Shown: positions 34,589 through 43,594 of the stretch, piece after piece | Position numbering within the stretch: position 1 is the first letter of the stretch | How the letters are laid out: each line of letters starts with the position of its first letter | Source of the DNA: Cyclobacteriaceae bacterium | Lineage (GTDB): Bacteria > Bacteroidota > Bacteroidia > Cytophagales > Cyclobacteriaceae | Length of the DNA: 64,000 nucleotides | Direction: 5' to 3' | Assembly (NCBI GenBank): GCA_958296015.1 | Contig: CATQIH010000018.1 | Span: forward strand, 62,001 to 126,000 | Notes under the pieces: generated by a model | What the model was told of the DNA's origin: nothing | Database searches by the model: none | The model's input: the letters and a program-made list of their open reading frames with translations, nothing else | Translations under genes and position numbers: made by a program

Positions 34589-35353
34589 ATGAGGATTAAA
34601 ACATATGATACATTTCTGAACCTGCGAACAGAGGGTGCAAAAGCTTTTGCCGTATTGATAGACCCCGATAAAGTAGATAATGAGGCCGCTTGTCTGCGCC
34701 TCATCAACATGGGTATAGAGAACAAGATAGATTTTTTCTTCGTCGGCGGTAGCCTGATCACCACCAATAATTTTGGCAGCCTGGTAAGTCTGATCAAACA
34801 GGTATGTGATATTCCGGTCGTCCTCTTTCCGGGCAGTAACATGAACATAGAGCCTGCAGCCGATGCCATCCTTTTTCTTTCACTCATTTCAGGGCGTAAT
34901 CCCGAGCTGCTGATCGGGCAGCATGTGGTGGCTGCTCCTGTACTGAAAAGAAGCAAACTGGAAGTGCTGGCAACCGGTTATATGCTGATCAGTTCCGGAA
35001 ACCAGACTACCGTTTCCTATATGAGTAATACCACGCCTATTCCTCACGACAAACCATCGGTGGCCGCCTGTACTGCTGTAGCCGGAGAAATGCTAGGGCT
35101 GAAGTTGCTGTATATGGACGCCGGCAGTGGAGCGCAACAGCCTGTCAGCACCAAAATGATCAATATGGTCAGAAAATCCGTAGACATTCCGTTGATTGTG
35201 GGCGGGGGCATAGACAACCGGCACAAAGCGTCACGCGCCTTTGAGGCAGGAGCAGACGTGATTGTAGTAGGCAACGCGATAGAGAAAAACCCTGGCCTGC
35301 TGATAGAAATGGCCGAACTCACCGATCATTACAACCAGAAGCTGAAGTGCTGA
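34589..35353 (+). CDS. Geranylgeranylglyceryl/heptaprenylglyceryl phosphate synthase
   Basis: 254 residues from ATG 34589 (a TTG at 34568 in frame would overlap the previous gene). TIM-barrel prenyltransferase joining sn-glycerol-1-phosphate to a polyprenyl diphosphate. Motifs: the active-site FPGSNMNIEPAADAILF, SGRNPELLIGQHV, LLYMDAGSGAQQPVS and the phosphate-binding VGGGIDNRHKA and VVGNAIEKNP. Bacteroidota homologues belong to the group I/II GGGPS clade with activity shown in some members, an unusual archaeal-like ether-lipid step in bacteria. No glycerol-1-phosphate dehydrogenase is in the window. Confidence 0.9.
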   Translation: MRIKTYDTFLNLRTEGAKAFAVLIDPDKVDNEAACLRLINMGIENKIDFFFVGGSLITTNNFGSLVSLIKQVCDIPVVLFPGSNMNIEPAADAILFLSLISGRNPELLIGQHVVAAPVLKRSKLEVLATGYMLISSGNQTTVSYMSNTTPIPHDKPSVAACTAVAGEMLGLKLLYMDAGSGAQQPVSTKMINMVRKSVDIPLIVGGGIDNRHKASRAFEAGADVIVVGNAIEKNPGLLIEMAELTDHYNQKLKC

Positions 35354-35445
35354 AGTGTTGTGCTGCGTTTCGGCAGATATACCCCATGTAATATCCTTCT
35401 CAAACTTACCGGATTTCCCATAGCCTGTTTTTGTAATTATGCGGT

Positions 35446-36354
35446 ATGGCTCTACGCATACTGCTTGTGCTGCTTTTAGGCGGTTCATTCAACCTCTCTT
35501 CTGCTCAATGCAATGATCCTGCTGATTCACTAAATCGGCAAAAGCTCAGGAAACTCATGCTGGGAACAGGCATGGTCTATACTGCCGGGCAGGCAGGATT
35601 ATACCAGGTGTGGTACCGGCACCAGGCAGCCCAGTCTTTTCGGTTTTTCAATGATGCCTCTGAATGGAAGCAGGTGGACAAAGCCGGACATGCTTACAGC
35701 GTATTCCAGCTAAGCCAGCTGGGAGCCAGAAGCCTGCGGCATACAGGGATGCCTGCTCATAAAAGTGTTATACTGGGCAGCGTAGCTGGGTTTGCCATGA
35801 TGCTGCCGGTAGAGGTGATGGACGGATTTTCTGCTGCCTACGGTGCCTCATGGCCCGATTTGATTGCTAATGCCTCCGGTGCTGCACTTTATGCCAGCCA
35901 GATGCTGCTTTGGCAGCATATTAAATTTCAGCCTAAATTCTCCTTTCACCGTACCCCTCTGGCCATGCAGCGGCCCAATCTGCTGGGTAGCACCTGGTAT
36001 GAGGAAATTATCAAAGACTACAATGGGCAGACTTACTGGCTATCTGCCGATCTGTACAGCTTCGGTCGCGACGGACTGCGCTTTCCCAAATGGCTCAATG
36101 TGGCAGTAGGCTATGGTATGCAAAACATGGTCTACGCACACAGTAGCGAAAATGAACCGTATGGGCTGCATCCACAACGAGAATACTACCTTGCCCTGGA
36201 TATTGATCTGAGTCATTATAGAAAAGCACCCATTACTTTTGGCAATCGGTTATGGAATACGCTTTTGTATGCTGTCAATGCCATTCATTTGCCTGCGCCC
36301 GCGCTTTGTTACCGGCAGGGCAGTGGCTTTGTCTTTTATCCGCTCTATTTCTGA
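35446..36354 (+). CDS. DUF2279 domain envelope protein
   Basis: 302 residues. Signal peptide (ALRILLVLLLGGSFNLSSAQ). The mature part carries the DUF2279 features: WKQVDKAGHAYSVFQLSQLG, a membrane-like VILGSVAGFAMMLPVEVMDGF, FSAAYGASWPDLIANASGA and the C-terminal DIDLSHY. Its function is unknown; the family is envelope-associated in Bacteroidota. It follows the GGGP synthase gene by 92 bp on the same strand. Confidence 0.82.
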   Translation: MALRILLVLLLGGSFNLSSAQCNDPADSLNRQKLRKLMLGTGMVYTAGQAGLYQVWYRHQAAQSFRFFNDASEWKQVDKAGHAYSVFQLSQLGARSLRHTGMPAHKSVILGSVAGFAMMLPVEVMDGFSAAYGASWPDLIANASGAALYASQMLLWQHIKFQPKFSFHRTPLAMQRPNLLGSTWYEEIIKDYNGQTYWLSADLYSFGRDGLRFPKWLNVAVGYGMQNMVYAHSSENEPYGLHPQREYYLALDIDLSHYRKAPITFGNRLWNTLLYAVNAIHLPAPALCYRQGSGFVFYPLYF

Positions 36355-36409
36355 GATTTTATGCCCGGCCGCACCCTGCTTTAGCGACTTTTCCTACTTT
36401 TGCTGCGTT

Positions 36410-37408
36410 ATGAGTCAACAGCAATTTCAAAAAGACATGAATATAGGAGACAAAGTAAGGTTTTTGCACGGACAGGAACAGGGCATTATCACACGCATGA
36501 TAGATAAAGATCTGGTAGAAGTAGAGATTGAGGATGGATTCCAGATTCCTATGCTGAAAAAGGAAATTGTGGTGGTAGCACAGGAGGAAGGAAAGTATTT
36601 CAAAAAGCAGGAAGCCCCTGCCAAAGAACGTGATGAGCCTTTCAAGCCAAAAACAAGTATCAAACAAGGGATTTACCTGGCCTTTTTGCCGGTCAACGAC
36701 AAACAACTGGCATTGTATTTCATCAATACGCTCAATTTTGACTTGTCTTATCTGATAGGAGAAGAGCAGAACGGTAATTTTAAAGGCACTGCCCACGGTA
36801 TCCTGAGCAGCCAGCAGAGCGTAAAAATTCGCGAAGTGCTGGTGAGTGAGTTTGATCAATGGCCTACCTGGGTAATGCAACTGCTGTTTTTCCACCAGGG
36901 ATATTATACGCTGAGAGAGCCGCTCGTTCGCAAGTTCCGCTTCAAAGCCGCTACTTTCTTCAAAAACAAACGTCAGGCCCCGCTGTTGGACAAACCTTCG
37001 TTTCTGTTTGAAGTGGATGCTTCCGGTTTGTCTGAGGGCGGCAAGCCTATCGATATCAATCAGGTAAAAGAAAAGATGCTATCTCATACAGAAGAAGACA
37101 AAAACCGTCTGCTGCGCCTGGATCGTCCGGCCAGAGAAGTAGATCTGCATATTGAGAAGCTTACACCCGACTACGATAAAATGAATAATACGGAGATGCT
37201 GGAGCTTCAGCTCAAAACCTTTGAAGATAAGCTGGACAGTGCCATTGCCACCGGTATGGAAGAGATCACTTTTGTGCATGGTATAGGCAGCGGCGTGCTG
37301 AGAACAGCCATTCAGAAAAGATTGTCCAAACTCAAAAATATACAGTATTACCAGGACACGCAGCGCGACAAGTTTGGCTATGGTGCTACGCTGATCAGGA
37401 TTAAATAA
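36410..37408 (+). CDS. DUF2027 and Smr domain protein (MutS2-like C-terminal nuclease)
   Basis: 332 residues from ATG 36410 (MSQQQFQKDMNIGDKV); the longer frame from 36239 overlaps the preceding gene and looks non-coding. The N-terminal DUF2027 region begins VRFLHGQEQGIITRMIDKDL (an SH3-like, MutS2-type KOW region) and continues with a central beta domain (about 90-230). The Smr domain ends the protein, with VDLHIEKL and HGIGSGVLRTAIQKRL. Smr domains nick or bind branched DNA or RNA and in MutS2 relatives act on collided ribosomes. A TACTTTTG box ends 7 bp before the ATG. Confidence 0.88.
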   Translation: MSQQQFQKDMNIGDKVRFLHGQEQGIITRMIDKDLVEVEIEDGFQIPMLKKEIVVVAQEEGKYFKKQEAPAKERDEPFKPKTSIKQGIYLAFLPVNDKQLALYFINTLNFDLSYLIGEEQNGNFKGTAHGILSSQQSVKIREVLVSEFDQWPTWVMQLLFFHQGYYTLREPLVRKFRFKAATFFKNKRQAPLLDKPSFLFEVDASGLSEGGKPIDINQVKEKMLSHTEEDKNRLLRLDRPAREVDLHIEKLTPDYDKMNNTEMLELQLKTFEDKLDSAIATGMEEITFVHGIGSGVLRTAIQKRLSKLKNIQYYQDTQRDKFGYGATLIRIK

Positions 37409-37502
37409 TGCACTCAATAGGTTTTGTCTTCAAAGTGGTAATATAATAACAGCAGTGGCGTTTAGGCAGTAAGATGTGTTGATCACAAGCTCATATTTAC
37501 AT

Positions 37503-38816
37503 ATGCAAGTACTTTTCAGTCAGTTGATCTACGGTATATTGATAGCAGGGAGCATGGCTTTGCCAAATACAGTGATGGCCCAGGCCGGACAGATGCAGCC
37601 GGTCACTACCTACTATGATTCTGCCCGGACGATGATTAAAGAGCAATACCACATACTGGATGAGGACAGCACAAAAATACAGGGCGCATATACTAAATTC
37701 TACAGAGAAGGGGGCATAGCTGCCAAGGGTAATTTTGAAAGTGGTAAACTGAAAGGAATATTCAGTGAATTTTATTCGGGGGGGGCTATACAAAGAACCA
37801 TTCCCTTTGATACAGGGATCAAAAACGGACCTGTGGTGGTATGGAGCCCGGAAGGAGATACGTTGCAAACAGCGCATTTCGTCAACGATACCCTGCAAGG
37901 CAAAGTAGTGGAATACTATCCGGGTGGCCAGGTAAAGAGCCAGACAAGCTTTGTAAAAGGCAAACCTGATGGGCTGATCCGTACTTTTTATCCTGATGGA
38001 AACCCCAAAGAAGAACTATCCTACAGCCAGGGAGTGCAGCAGGGGCTGGCCCAAACGTTTAATGAACAAGGCAGGTTGATCAGAAAAGCAAACTACACGG
38101 CAGGCAAACCGGATGGTGAAGTAACTGATTACTATGCCAGTGGTCAGGTGCTCAACCAAGCTCACTTTGTATCAGGTGTGCCGCATGGCATCACCCATTC
38201 TTTTGCAGAGAATGGAAAGATGCTGAGCGAAGAGCATTTTAAGGAAGGCTTTCAGGAGGGTGCCAGCTACTTTTATTATCCGGATGGGAAGATAAAACAC
38301 GAGTTGTATTACAAAAACGGCAAACAGCAAGGAGCGCAGAAGTCCTATTACCCAAGCGGTGCTTTGGAAACTTTACTTGAGGCGGGCAACAAAAAAAAGG
38401 TGGAAAAATCATATGAGAAAGACGGATCGCTGAAGTCTGAAAAATACTATGTAGGCAACACACCGGAAGGCACCTGGAAGACTTATCATCCAAATGGGCA
38501 GATAGCTACGGAAAAGCATTTTGTCAACGGCAAGCTAGAGGGCACATTGGCTACCTATTACCCGAGTGGAAAGGTAAAGCAGACAGAGGAATTTCGTAAA
38601 GGAAAGAAGACAGGTACAGAGAAAGCCTACTATCCTTCCGGAGCATTGGAGCGGGAAACGCAGTATTACTTTGGTGCCAGGCAGGGAGATTTTAAGGAAT
38701 ACTATGAGAACGGTCAGGTTAAAACAGCAGGACAGTACAACGGAAACAAAAAGACCGGAGACTGGAAAAGCTACACAAAGCAAGGACTGGCCGAAAAGAA
38801 GACTGAAAAGCCCTGA
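37503..38816 (+). CDS. Secreted MORN-variant (YwqK-like) repeat protein
   Basis: About 437 residues from ATG 37503, which starts at the signal peptide (QVLFSQLIYGILIAGSMAL, cleavage after MAQA); a GTG at 37476 is an alternative. The mature protein is about 14-15 repeats of the 23-residue MORN-variant unit (for example EYYPGGQVKSQTSFVKGKPDG, DYYASGQVLNQAHFVSGVPHG). These beta-hairpin repeats are found in proteins annotated as YwqK antitoxins, but here the signal and length point to a secreted or outer-membrane scaffold, not a toxin-antitoxin role. The role is unknown. Confidence 0.8.
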   Translation: MQVLFSQLIYGILIAGSMALPNTVMAQAGQMQPVTTYYDSARTMIKEQYHILDEDSTKIQGAYTKFYREGGIAAKGNFESGKLKGIFSEFYSGGAIQRTIPFDTGIKNGPVVVWSPEGDTLQTAHFVNDTLQGKVVEYYPGGQVKSQTSFVKGKPDGLIRTFYPDGNPKEELSYSQGVQQGLAQTFNEQGRLIRKANYTAGKPDGEVTDYYASGQVLNQAHFVSGVPHGITHSFAENGKMLSEEHFKEGFQEGASYFYYPDGKIKHELYYKNGKQQGAQKSYYPSGALETLLEAGNKKKVEKSYEKDGSLKSEKYYVGNTPEGTWKTYHPNGQIATEKHFVNGKLEGTLATYYPSGKVKQTEEFRKGKKTGTEKAYYPSGALERETQYYFGARQGDFKEYYENGQVKTAGQYNGNKKTGDWKSYTKQGLAEKKTEKP

Positions 38817-38906
38817 TACGGAGGCATTTTACAGTGATTGAGGAGAAGTTTGGTTTAATATGCTAACAGTAGTACTTTCGTTCTGGAAAATACTTTTAGA
38901 CTCCGC

Positions 38907-38938
38907 TTAGTTATTTCATTTTTTGATCACTAATTTTG
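38907..38938 (+). promoter_or_regulatory. Putative promoter of purC
   Basis: TTAG (38907-38910), 20-nt spacer, then TAATTTTG (38931-38938), an exact TAnnTTTG box, ending 7 nt before the ATG. If real, the mRNA is nearly leaderless. Confidence 0.45.
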
Positions 38939-38945
38939 CCCTCTT

Positions 38946-39884
38946 ATGGCAGACACAATTGTAGAAACAAATTTTCAGCTTCCCGGGCAAACCGGATTCT
39001 ACCGGGGAAAGGTAAGGGACGTATATTTCCTGGACAAACAGGTAGTGATGGTAGCCACAGACAGGATTTCAGCTTTCGACAGGATATTGCCCGAAGTTAT
39101 ACCATACAAAGGGCAGGTGCTGAGTCAGATTGCTTATGGCTTTCTAATCGACACCACCGATATTGTGCCCACCTGGGTGATAAATATGCCTGACCCAAAT
39201 GTAATGATCGGGTTCAGATGTGATCCGTTTCCCATCGAGATGGTGATCAGAGGATACCTTGCCGGCCATGCCTGGAGAGAATACGAAGCTGGTAAACGAA
39301 CCTTATGCGGTGTAGCGTTGCCTAAAGGGCTCAAAGAAAACGACCGGTTGCCGGAGCCAATCATTACACCTTCTACCAAAAGCCATGAAGGACATGATGA
39401 GGATATCAGTCGGGAAGAAATTATTCGTCAGGGTATGGTTTCCGAAGCAGATTATCAGAAGCTTGAGACCTACACGCACCGCCTGTACGAACGGGGAAGC
39501 AATATTGCCCGCGAAAGAGGACTTATTCTGGTGGACACCAAGTATGAATTTGGTAAGTTTAATGACCAGGTTCACCTGATAGACGAAATCCATACGCCGG
39601 ACTCCAGCCGTTATTTTTATCTAGAAGGTTATGAAGAGCGGCAGAGCAAGGAAGAAAGCCAGAAGCAGCTTTCTAAAGAATTTGTAAGGCAATGGCTGAT
39701 TTCCAAAGGCTTTCAGGGCCAAGACGGGCAAAAAATGCCTAACATGTCAGTAGACATTGTACAGTCCATCTCCGAGCGATATATTGAACTGTACGAACAC
39801 CTGACCAACAAAGCTTTCAACAAAAGGCGGCAGGATGCTGATATATTGCATGAGGTAGAACAAAACATATTACAAGCCATTTAG
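38946..39884 (+). CDS. purC: Phosphoribosylaminoimidazolesuccinocarboxamide synthase
   Basis: 312 residues, the longer SAICAR synthase form. Purine-pathway ATP-dependent ligase that joins CAIR and aspartate. Motifs: [20 protein letters not shown] at the ATP-binding end, [18 protein letters not shown], the substrate loop [15 protein letters not shown], and [13 protein letters not shown] with the [13 protein letters not shown] motif. The start is supported by a nearby promoter box. purB is at 58834-60177; the two pathway genes are not clustered. Confidence 0.94.
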   Translation: MADTIVETNFQLPGQTGFYRGKVRDVYFLDKQVVMVATDRISAFDRILPEVIPYKGQVLSQIAYGFLIDTTDIVPTWVINMPDPNVMIGFRCDPFPIEMVIRGYLAGHAWREYEAGKRTLCGVALPKGLKENDRLPEPIITPSTKSHEGHDEDISREEIIRQGMVSEADYQKLETYTHRLYERGSNIARERGLILVDTKYEFGKFNDQVHLIDEIHTPDSSRYFYLEGYEERQSKEESQKQLSKEFVRQWLISKGFQGQDGQKMPNMSVDIVQSISERYIELYEHLTNKAFNKRRQDADILHEVEQNILQAI

Positions 39885-39922
39885 TTTTTTGAGTTATTCA
39901 CCATTAATTAACACTTCGACGA

Positions 39923-40318
39923 ATGAAGTATTCTGTAGACAAAAAAGAACAATATACCTTGCTGGAACTGGAAGAAGACAAACTGGATGCTACTGTGGCT
40001 CCCGAGCTGAAGTCTGAACTAATTACCATGCACGCTGAAGGTACCAAAAACCTCATCCTGAACATGTCGCAGGTGAAGTATACTGATTCTTCCGGGTTGA
40101 GTGCCTTGTTGGTAGGTAACCGCATATTTCGCGAAGATGATGGCATGTTTGTGCTTTGTGCTTTGGGAGATCATGTGATGAAACTGATCAAGATTTCGCA
40201 GTTGGATAGTGTACTGTCTATCCTGCCAACAGCTGAGGAAGCAGTAGACACTGTTTTTCTGAATCAGATTGAGAATGATATGAACAGTGAATCTGATAAT
40301 GGTAACGGTATTGAATAA
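39923..40318 (+). CDS. STAS domain protein (anti-sigma factor antagonist-like)
   Basis: 131 residues. A single STAS domain (about 5-105) with the phosphorylatable site VKYTDSSGLSALLVGNRI typical of SpoIIAA/RsbV. The acidic tail (NSESDNGNGIE) is extra. Such proteins, when unphosphorylated, bind an anti-sigma kinase; no kinase or phosphatase gene is adjacent, so the partner is elsewhere. It precedes the RNase Z gene by 3 bp. Confidence 0.9.
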   Translation: MKYSVDKKEQYTLLELEEDKLDATVAPELKSELITMHAEGTKNLILNMSQVKYTDSSGLSALLVGNRIFREDDGMFVLCALGDHVMKLIKISQLDSVLSILPTAEEAVDTVFLNQIENDMNSESDNGNGIE

Positions 40319-40321
40319 GTT

Positions 40322-41239
40322 TTGAGTTTCCGGCTTAAAATATTAGGGGCTAATTCTGCTACGCCTGCCTATGGAAGACATCAGACCAGCCAGCTTTTGC
40401 AGGTGGAAAACTGTTATTTTCTGATTGATTGCGGAGAAGGCTGCCAGATGCAGTTGATGCGTTACAAAGAACGGATCAGCAAAATTCAGTGTATCTTTAT
40501 CAGTCACCTGCATGGCGATCATTTTTACGGTCTGATAGGCTTGCTCAATACCATGAGCATGGGTGGCCGAAAACAATCGCTTGATCTATATGGTCCGCCT
40601 GATCTGGCGGAAGTAATCACCGCTCTGCTAAGATGCTCTCGTACGGTACTCAGCTTCCACATTCATTTCCATGCCCTGTCTTTTAGGGAACCTGTGAAGA
40701 TTTTTGAGAACAACCTGCTAACTGTTACCTCTATTCCGATGGAACACGGTACACTTTGTGCTGGGTTTCTGTTCAGAGAAAAGCCTAAACCTTACCGTAT
40801 TAACAAAGAATTTTTACCCGAAGATGTCACCGTTCCAGAAATACTGTACCTCAAAGAAGGCAAAGATTTGTATGATGCTGAAGGAAAGTTGCGCTATCGG
40901 CATTCAGCACTCACGCTGCCACCTCGGAAGATCCGTTCTTATGCCTACTGCTCTGATACGCGCTACCAGGAAAAAGTGATTCCGCATATCCAGGGTGTCG
41001 ATCTTTTGTACCATGAAGCAACATTCATGCAAGACCAGTCAGCGCGTGCTGCTTCACGCTTTCATAGCACCACGGTGGATGCCGCTACCATTGCAAAAAA
41101 AGCAGCGGTTGGTCAGCTGATCGTCGGTCACTATTCCAGCCGCTACAAAGTGCTGGAGCCTTTGCTGGCAGAAGCAAAGCGAATTTTTCCAAACACAGTG
41201 CTGGCCATCGAAGGCCAAGACTATCTACTGGAAGAATAA
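40322..41239 (+). CDS. rnz: Ribonuclease Z
   Basis: 305 residues from a TTG start, the only start that keeps the conserved N-terminus SFRLKILGANSATPAYGRH. tRNA 3'-processing endonuclease of the metallo-beta-lactamase fold, short form. Motifs: SHLHGDHFYGLIGLL (HxHxDH zinc site), AYCSDTRYQEKV, DLLYHEATFMQDQ, HSTTVDAATIAKKA and VGHYSSRYK. It lies 3 bp after the STAS gene and abuts the transporter gene directly. Confidence 0.93.
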   Translation: MSFRLKILGANSATPAYGRHQTSQLLQVENCYFLIDCGEGCQMQLMRYKERISKIQCIFISHLHGDHFYGLIGLLNTMSMGGRKQSLDLYGPPDLAEVITALLRCSRTVLSFHIHFHALSFREPVKIFENNLLTVTSIPMEHGTLCAGFLFREKPKPYRINKEFLPEDVTVPEILYLKEGKDLYDAEGKLRYRHSALTLPPRKIRSYAYCSDTRYQEKVIPHIQGVDLLYHEATFMQDQSARAASRFHSTTVDAATIAKKAAVGQLIVGHYSSRYKVLEPLLAEAKRIFPNTVLAIEGQDYLLEE

Positions 41240-42031
41240 GTGGAAAGCTCACAAAAAAGTAAAAAGAATACACTCTTTATCGTGCTTAGCGGGATATTTC
41301 TCACCAATGCCATTCTGGCTGAGGTGATTGGTGTCAAGATATTTTCAGCAGAAGCCATGTTGCATGTAGATCCGGCACAACTTCATTTCTTCGGCGATTT
41401 TGTCCTGGACTTTAACCTGACTGCCGGATCAATCATCTGGCCGGTAGTGTTTGTCACCACAGACGTGATCAACGAATATTATGGTAAGAAAGGGGTAAAG
41501 CAGATCAGCTACCTCACCGTACTCTTCATTGCCTATGCCTTTGTGATCATCTACGTGGTGACGCATCTGCCACCGGCCAAGTTCTGGCTGGAGGTGAACA
41601 GTACAGACCCAACCGGCAATCCTATCAATATCAACAATGCTTTTGCCATGATTTTCAGGCAGGGTTTGGGCATTATCCTAGGTTCCATCGTAGCCTTCCT
41701 GATTGGTCAGTTGCTGGATGCCCTGGTTTTTCATCAGTTGAGAAAGATCACCGGAAACAATAAAATATGGCTGCGTGCTACCGGTTCAACCCTGGTTTCA
41801 CAACTGGTGGATAGTTTTGTGGTGCTGTGGGTGGCCTTTTATCTTTTCGGCAACTGGTCGTGGCAACAGCTGATAGCCGTAGGAATTGTCAACTACATGT
41901 ACAAATTTACGATGGCTATTGCCCTCACGCCCCTGCTCTATATCGCTCACTACTGGATAGACAAGTATTTGGGTAAGGAACTGGCAGAAGAAATGACGAT
42001 AGCAGCTACACACGATACTTCTGTTTTATAA
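41240..42031 (+). CDS. Queuosine precursor transporter (YhhQ/VUT family)
   Basis: 263 residues from a GTG that follows the rnz stop without a gap, so the genes are translationally linked. About six membrane segments. Family features are FLTNAILAEVIGVKIF, GSIIWPVVFVTTDVINEYYG and LVSQLVDSFVVLWVAFYLF. YhhQ-type carriers import queuosine precursors (preQ0/preQ1) for tRNA modification, which fits its place beside a tRNA-processing gene. Confidence 0.88.
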   Translation: MESSQKSKKNTLFIVLSGIFLTNAILAEVIGVKIFSAEAMLHVDPAQLHFFGDFVLDFNLTAGSIIWPVVFVTTDVINEYYGKKGVKQISYLTVLFIAYAFVIIYVVTHLPPAKFWLEVNSTDPTGNPININNAFAMIFRQGLGIILGSIVAFLIGQLLDALVFHQLRKITGNNKIWLRATGSTLVSQLVDSFVVLWVAFYLFGNWSWQQLIAVGIVNYMYKFTMAIALTPLLYIAHYWIDKYLGKELAEEMTIAATHDTSVL

Positions 42032-42063
42032 CAAAACGTACTTTCTCGCCTTTTTGTAGGCAA

Positions 42064-42762
42064 CTACTGCTTTCTCAAATAAATATTATTACTAATCGTT
42101 TCCAGTTCCAGAATAGGGCCATTGTTGCCGTGGCTGCCTTTCAGCATATATCCAACGATAGGTACATGCTCTTGCTGGTTGAGCAGATTGAAATTCAGAT
42201 TGGTATAAAGCTCACCTGTTACTGACTTGAGTTGTAGGGCTACCTCTTTTTGTTGTGGCCAGGAAAAATCTATGAAGCCACTGATGGTCTTAATTTGGCT
42301 AGGCCCCTCCAATCCTTTTGCTTCTACATTGGCACTGATTGATTTTAACCGGATGGCTGCTTTACGGGGCACTTTCAACTCATAGTAAATATCTGCACAA
42401 AGAGTAACATGATCTCCGCCAATCATCATATGATGATGGTCATTGTCGGGGCAGTCTGTAGCCTTACCCTTTTTTAGCTGTTCTTCGTCAAAGCTGGCTT
42501 TGAAAGAAAGTGCTGCTGTATCTTCAGTTGTTTCCAACAGGTAGGCATCATTCAGCTGGTTGCCATTGATGGTAACATTTGCTACAAGAGCAACTTCATT
42601 TTTATCCCATCCGGTGAGCTGAATAGTTTCTCCAAAAGGCAGGTCAAAAATAACCTGCTGACCTTGTTGGTAAGGCAGCGTTTTTTCCACTACCCGCTGT
42701 GCCACGGCTGTGCCAAAGGAAAGCAGCAGCAAAAAAATCATCGTTGATTTGATCTTTTTCAT
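42064..42762 (-). CDS. Secreted DUF4097-like beta-strand repeat protein
   Basis: 232 residues. Signal peptide (KSTMIFLLLLSFGTAVAQ). The mature part has short beta repeats and a shared C-terminal pattern, LKSVTGELYTNLNF and ISNNIYLRKQ, that matches the neighbouring gene (LKSITGEIYTDLDM, VSSNIYLRKAQ), so the two are paralogues that have diverged. The insert CPDNDHHHMMIGGDH is His-rich and might bind metal. It is the last gene of the sigma-factor operon; the function of DUF4097 proteins is unknown, with an adhesin-like solenoid expected. Confidence 0.75.
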   Translation of the reverse strand: MKKIKSTMIFLLLLSFGTAVAQRVVEKTLPYQQGQQVIFDLPFGETIQLTGWDKNEVALVANVTINGNQLNDAYLLETTEDTAALSFKASFDEEQLKKGKATDCPDNDHHHMMIGGDHVTLCADIYYELKVPRKAAIRLKSISANVEAKGLEGPSQIKTISGFIDFSWPQQKEVALQLKSVTGELYTNLNFNLLNQQEHVPIVGYMLKGSHGNNGPILELETISNNIYLRKQ

Positions 42763-42764
42763 CG

Positions 42765-43550
42765 TTATTGCGCTTTTCTGAGGTAAATATTGCTACTAAC
42801 GGTTTGGATACTTACTTCAGTGCTACCACCTCCGTTGATAGTTCCTTCAATAGTTTTTCCTCCACCCACATACCGCATCTGCTTGCCATCCTTTTCTTGT
42901 TGCTTCATTTGCATATCCAGATCGGTATAAATTTCTCCGGTGATCGATTTAAGCTTCAGGCTGGCTTTGCTGTTGGCCGGAAGTGTGATATCTACTTCAC
43001 TGCTTACCACTGATATCAGGTTGGCTACATCTGGTTTGAGACTGCTGTATACGATCTCTATTTCTCCACTGGTACTATTGGCAACGATTGGCCCCTCAAC
43101 ATCCAGCAACCTGACGTTGGCATTCTTGGCTTTTACTTCAATTTCGCTCTTCATGTTCCGGACTTCTATATCCTCTCCGCCCCAGTTCAATTGTTCAACA
43201 CTCAGGCGAATATTCTCAGGAAGGCGGATGATATATTCTCCTTCTTTGGAAGCTTCCTGTATCAGAATAGCACCTGCTTTTTCGGTTACAGAAAGGCCAA
43301 TGCCCGTGTTATCCTGTGCGTTGTTATACAAGGGTCTTAGCCCTTTGGCACGCTCCGGAGGTTGTTCGTAGTGGATGGCTTTGATGGCAATTTCTTTACC
43401 GTTGTACCCCTCTACTTTGATTTTGCCTTTGTTTAAGATCAACTGCACCTGTTGGTCTGTGCCGATCTGTTTTTTGTATTCCTGTCCGAAACCAGGTACA
43501 ACCATACTGGTCAACCACAGGCTAACAACAATAATGATAAGTCGTTTCAT
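42765..43550 (-). CDS. Secreted DUF4097-family protein
   Basis: About 261 residues from ATG 43550 (MKRLIIIVVSLWLTSMVV, signal peptide ending near GFGQ); the frame is open to 43583. The body is a right-handed solenoid-like DUF4097 pattern (IKVEGYNGKEIAIKA, VEQLNWGGEDIEVRNMKSE, ANSTSGEIEIVYS). The last 80 residues resemble the next gene downstream, only 2 bp away. Both lie after the HEAT-repeat gene in one operon headed by an ECF sigma factor, so they are likely its secreted outputs or its signal sensors. Confidence 0.82.
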   Translation of the reverse strand: MKRLIIIVVSLWLTSMVVPGFGQEYKKQIGTDQQVQLILNKGKIKVEGYNGKEIAIKAIHYEQPPERAKGLRPLYNNAQDNTGIGLSVTEKAGAILIQEASKEGEYIIRLPENIRLSVEQLNWGGEDIEVRNMKSEIEVKAKNANVRLLDVEGPIVANSTSGEIEIVYSSLKPDVANLISVVSSEVDITLPANSKASLKLKSITGEIYTDLDMQMKQQEKDGKQMRYVGGGKTIEGTINGGGSTEVSIQTVSSNIYLRKAQ

Positions 43551-43594
43551 GATTTTATATTTGTTTATGATGTATTGATACATTCTTTTTTGTG

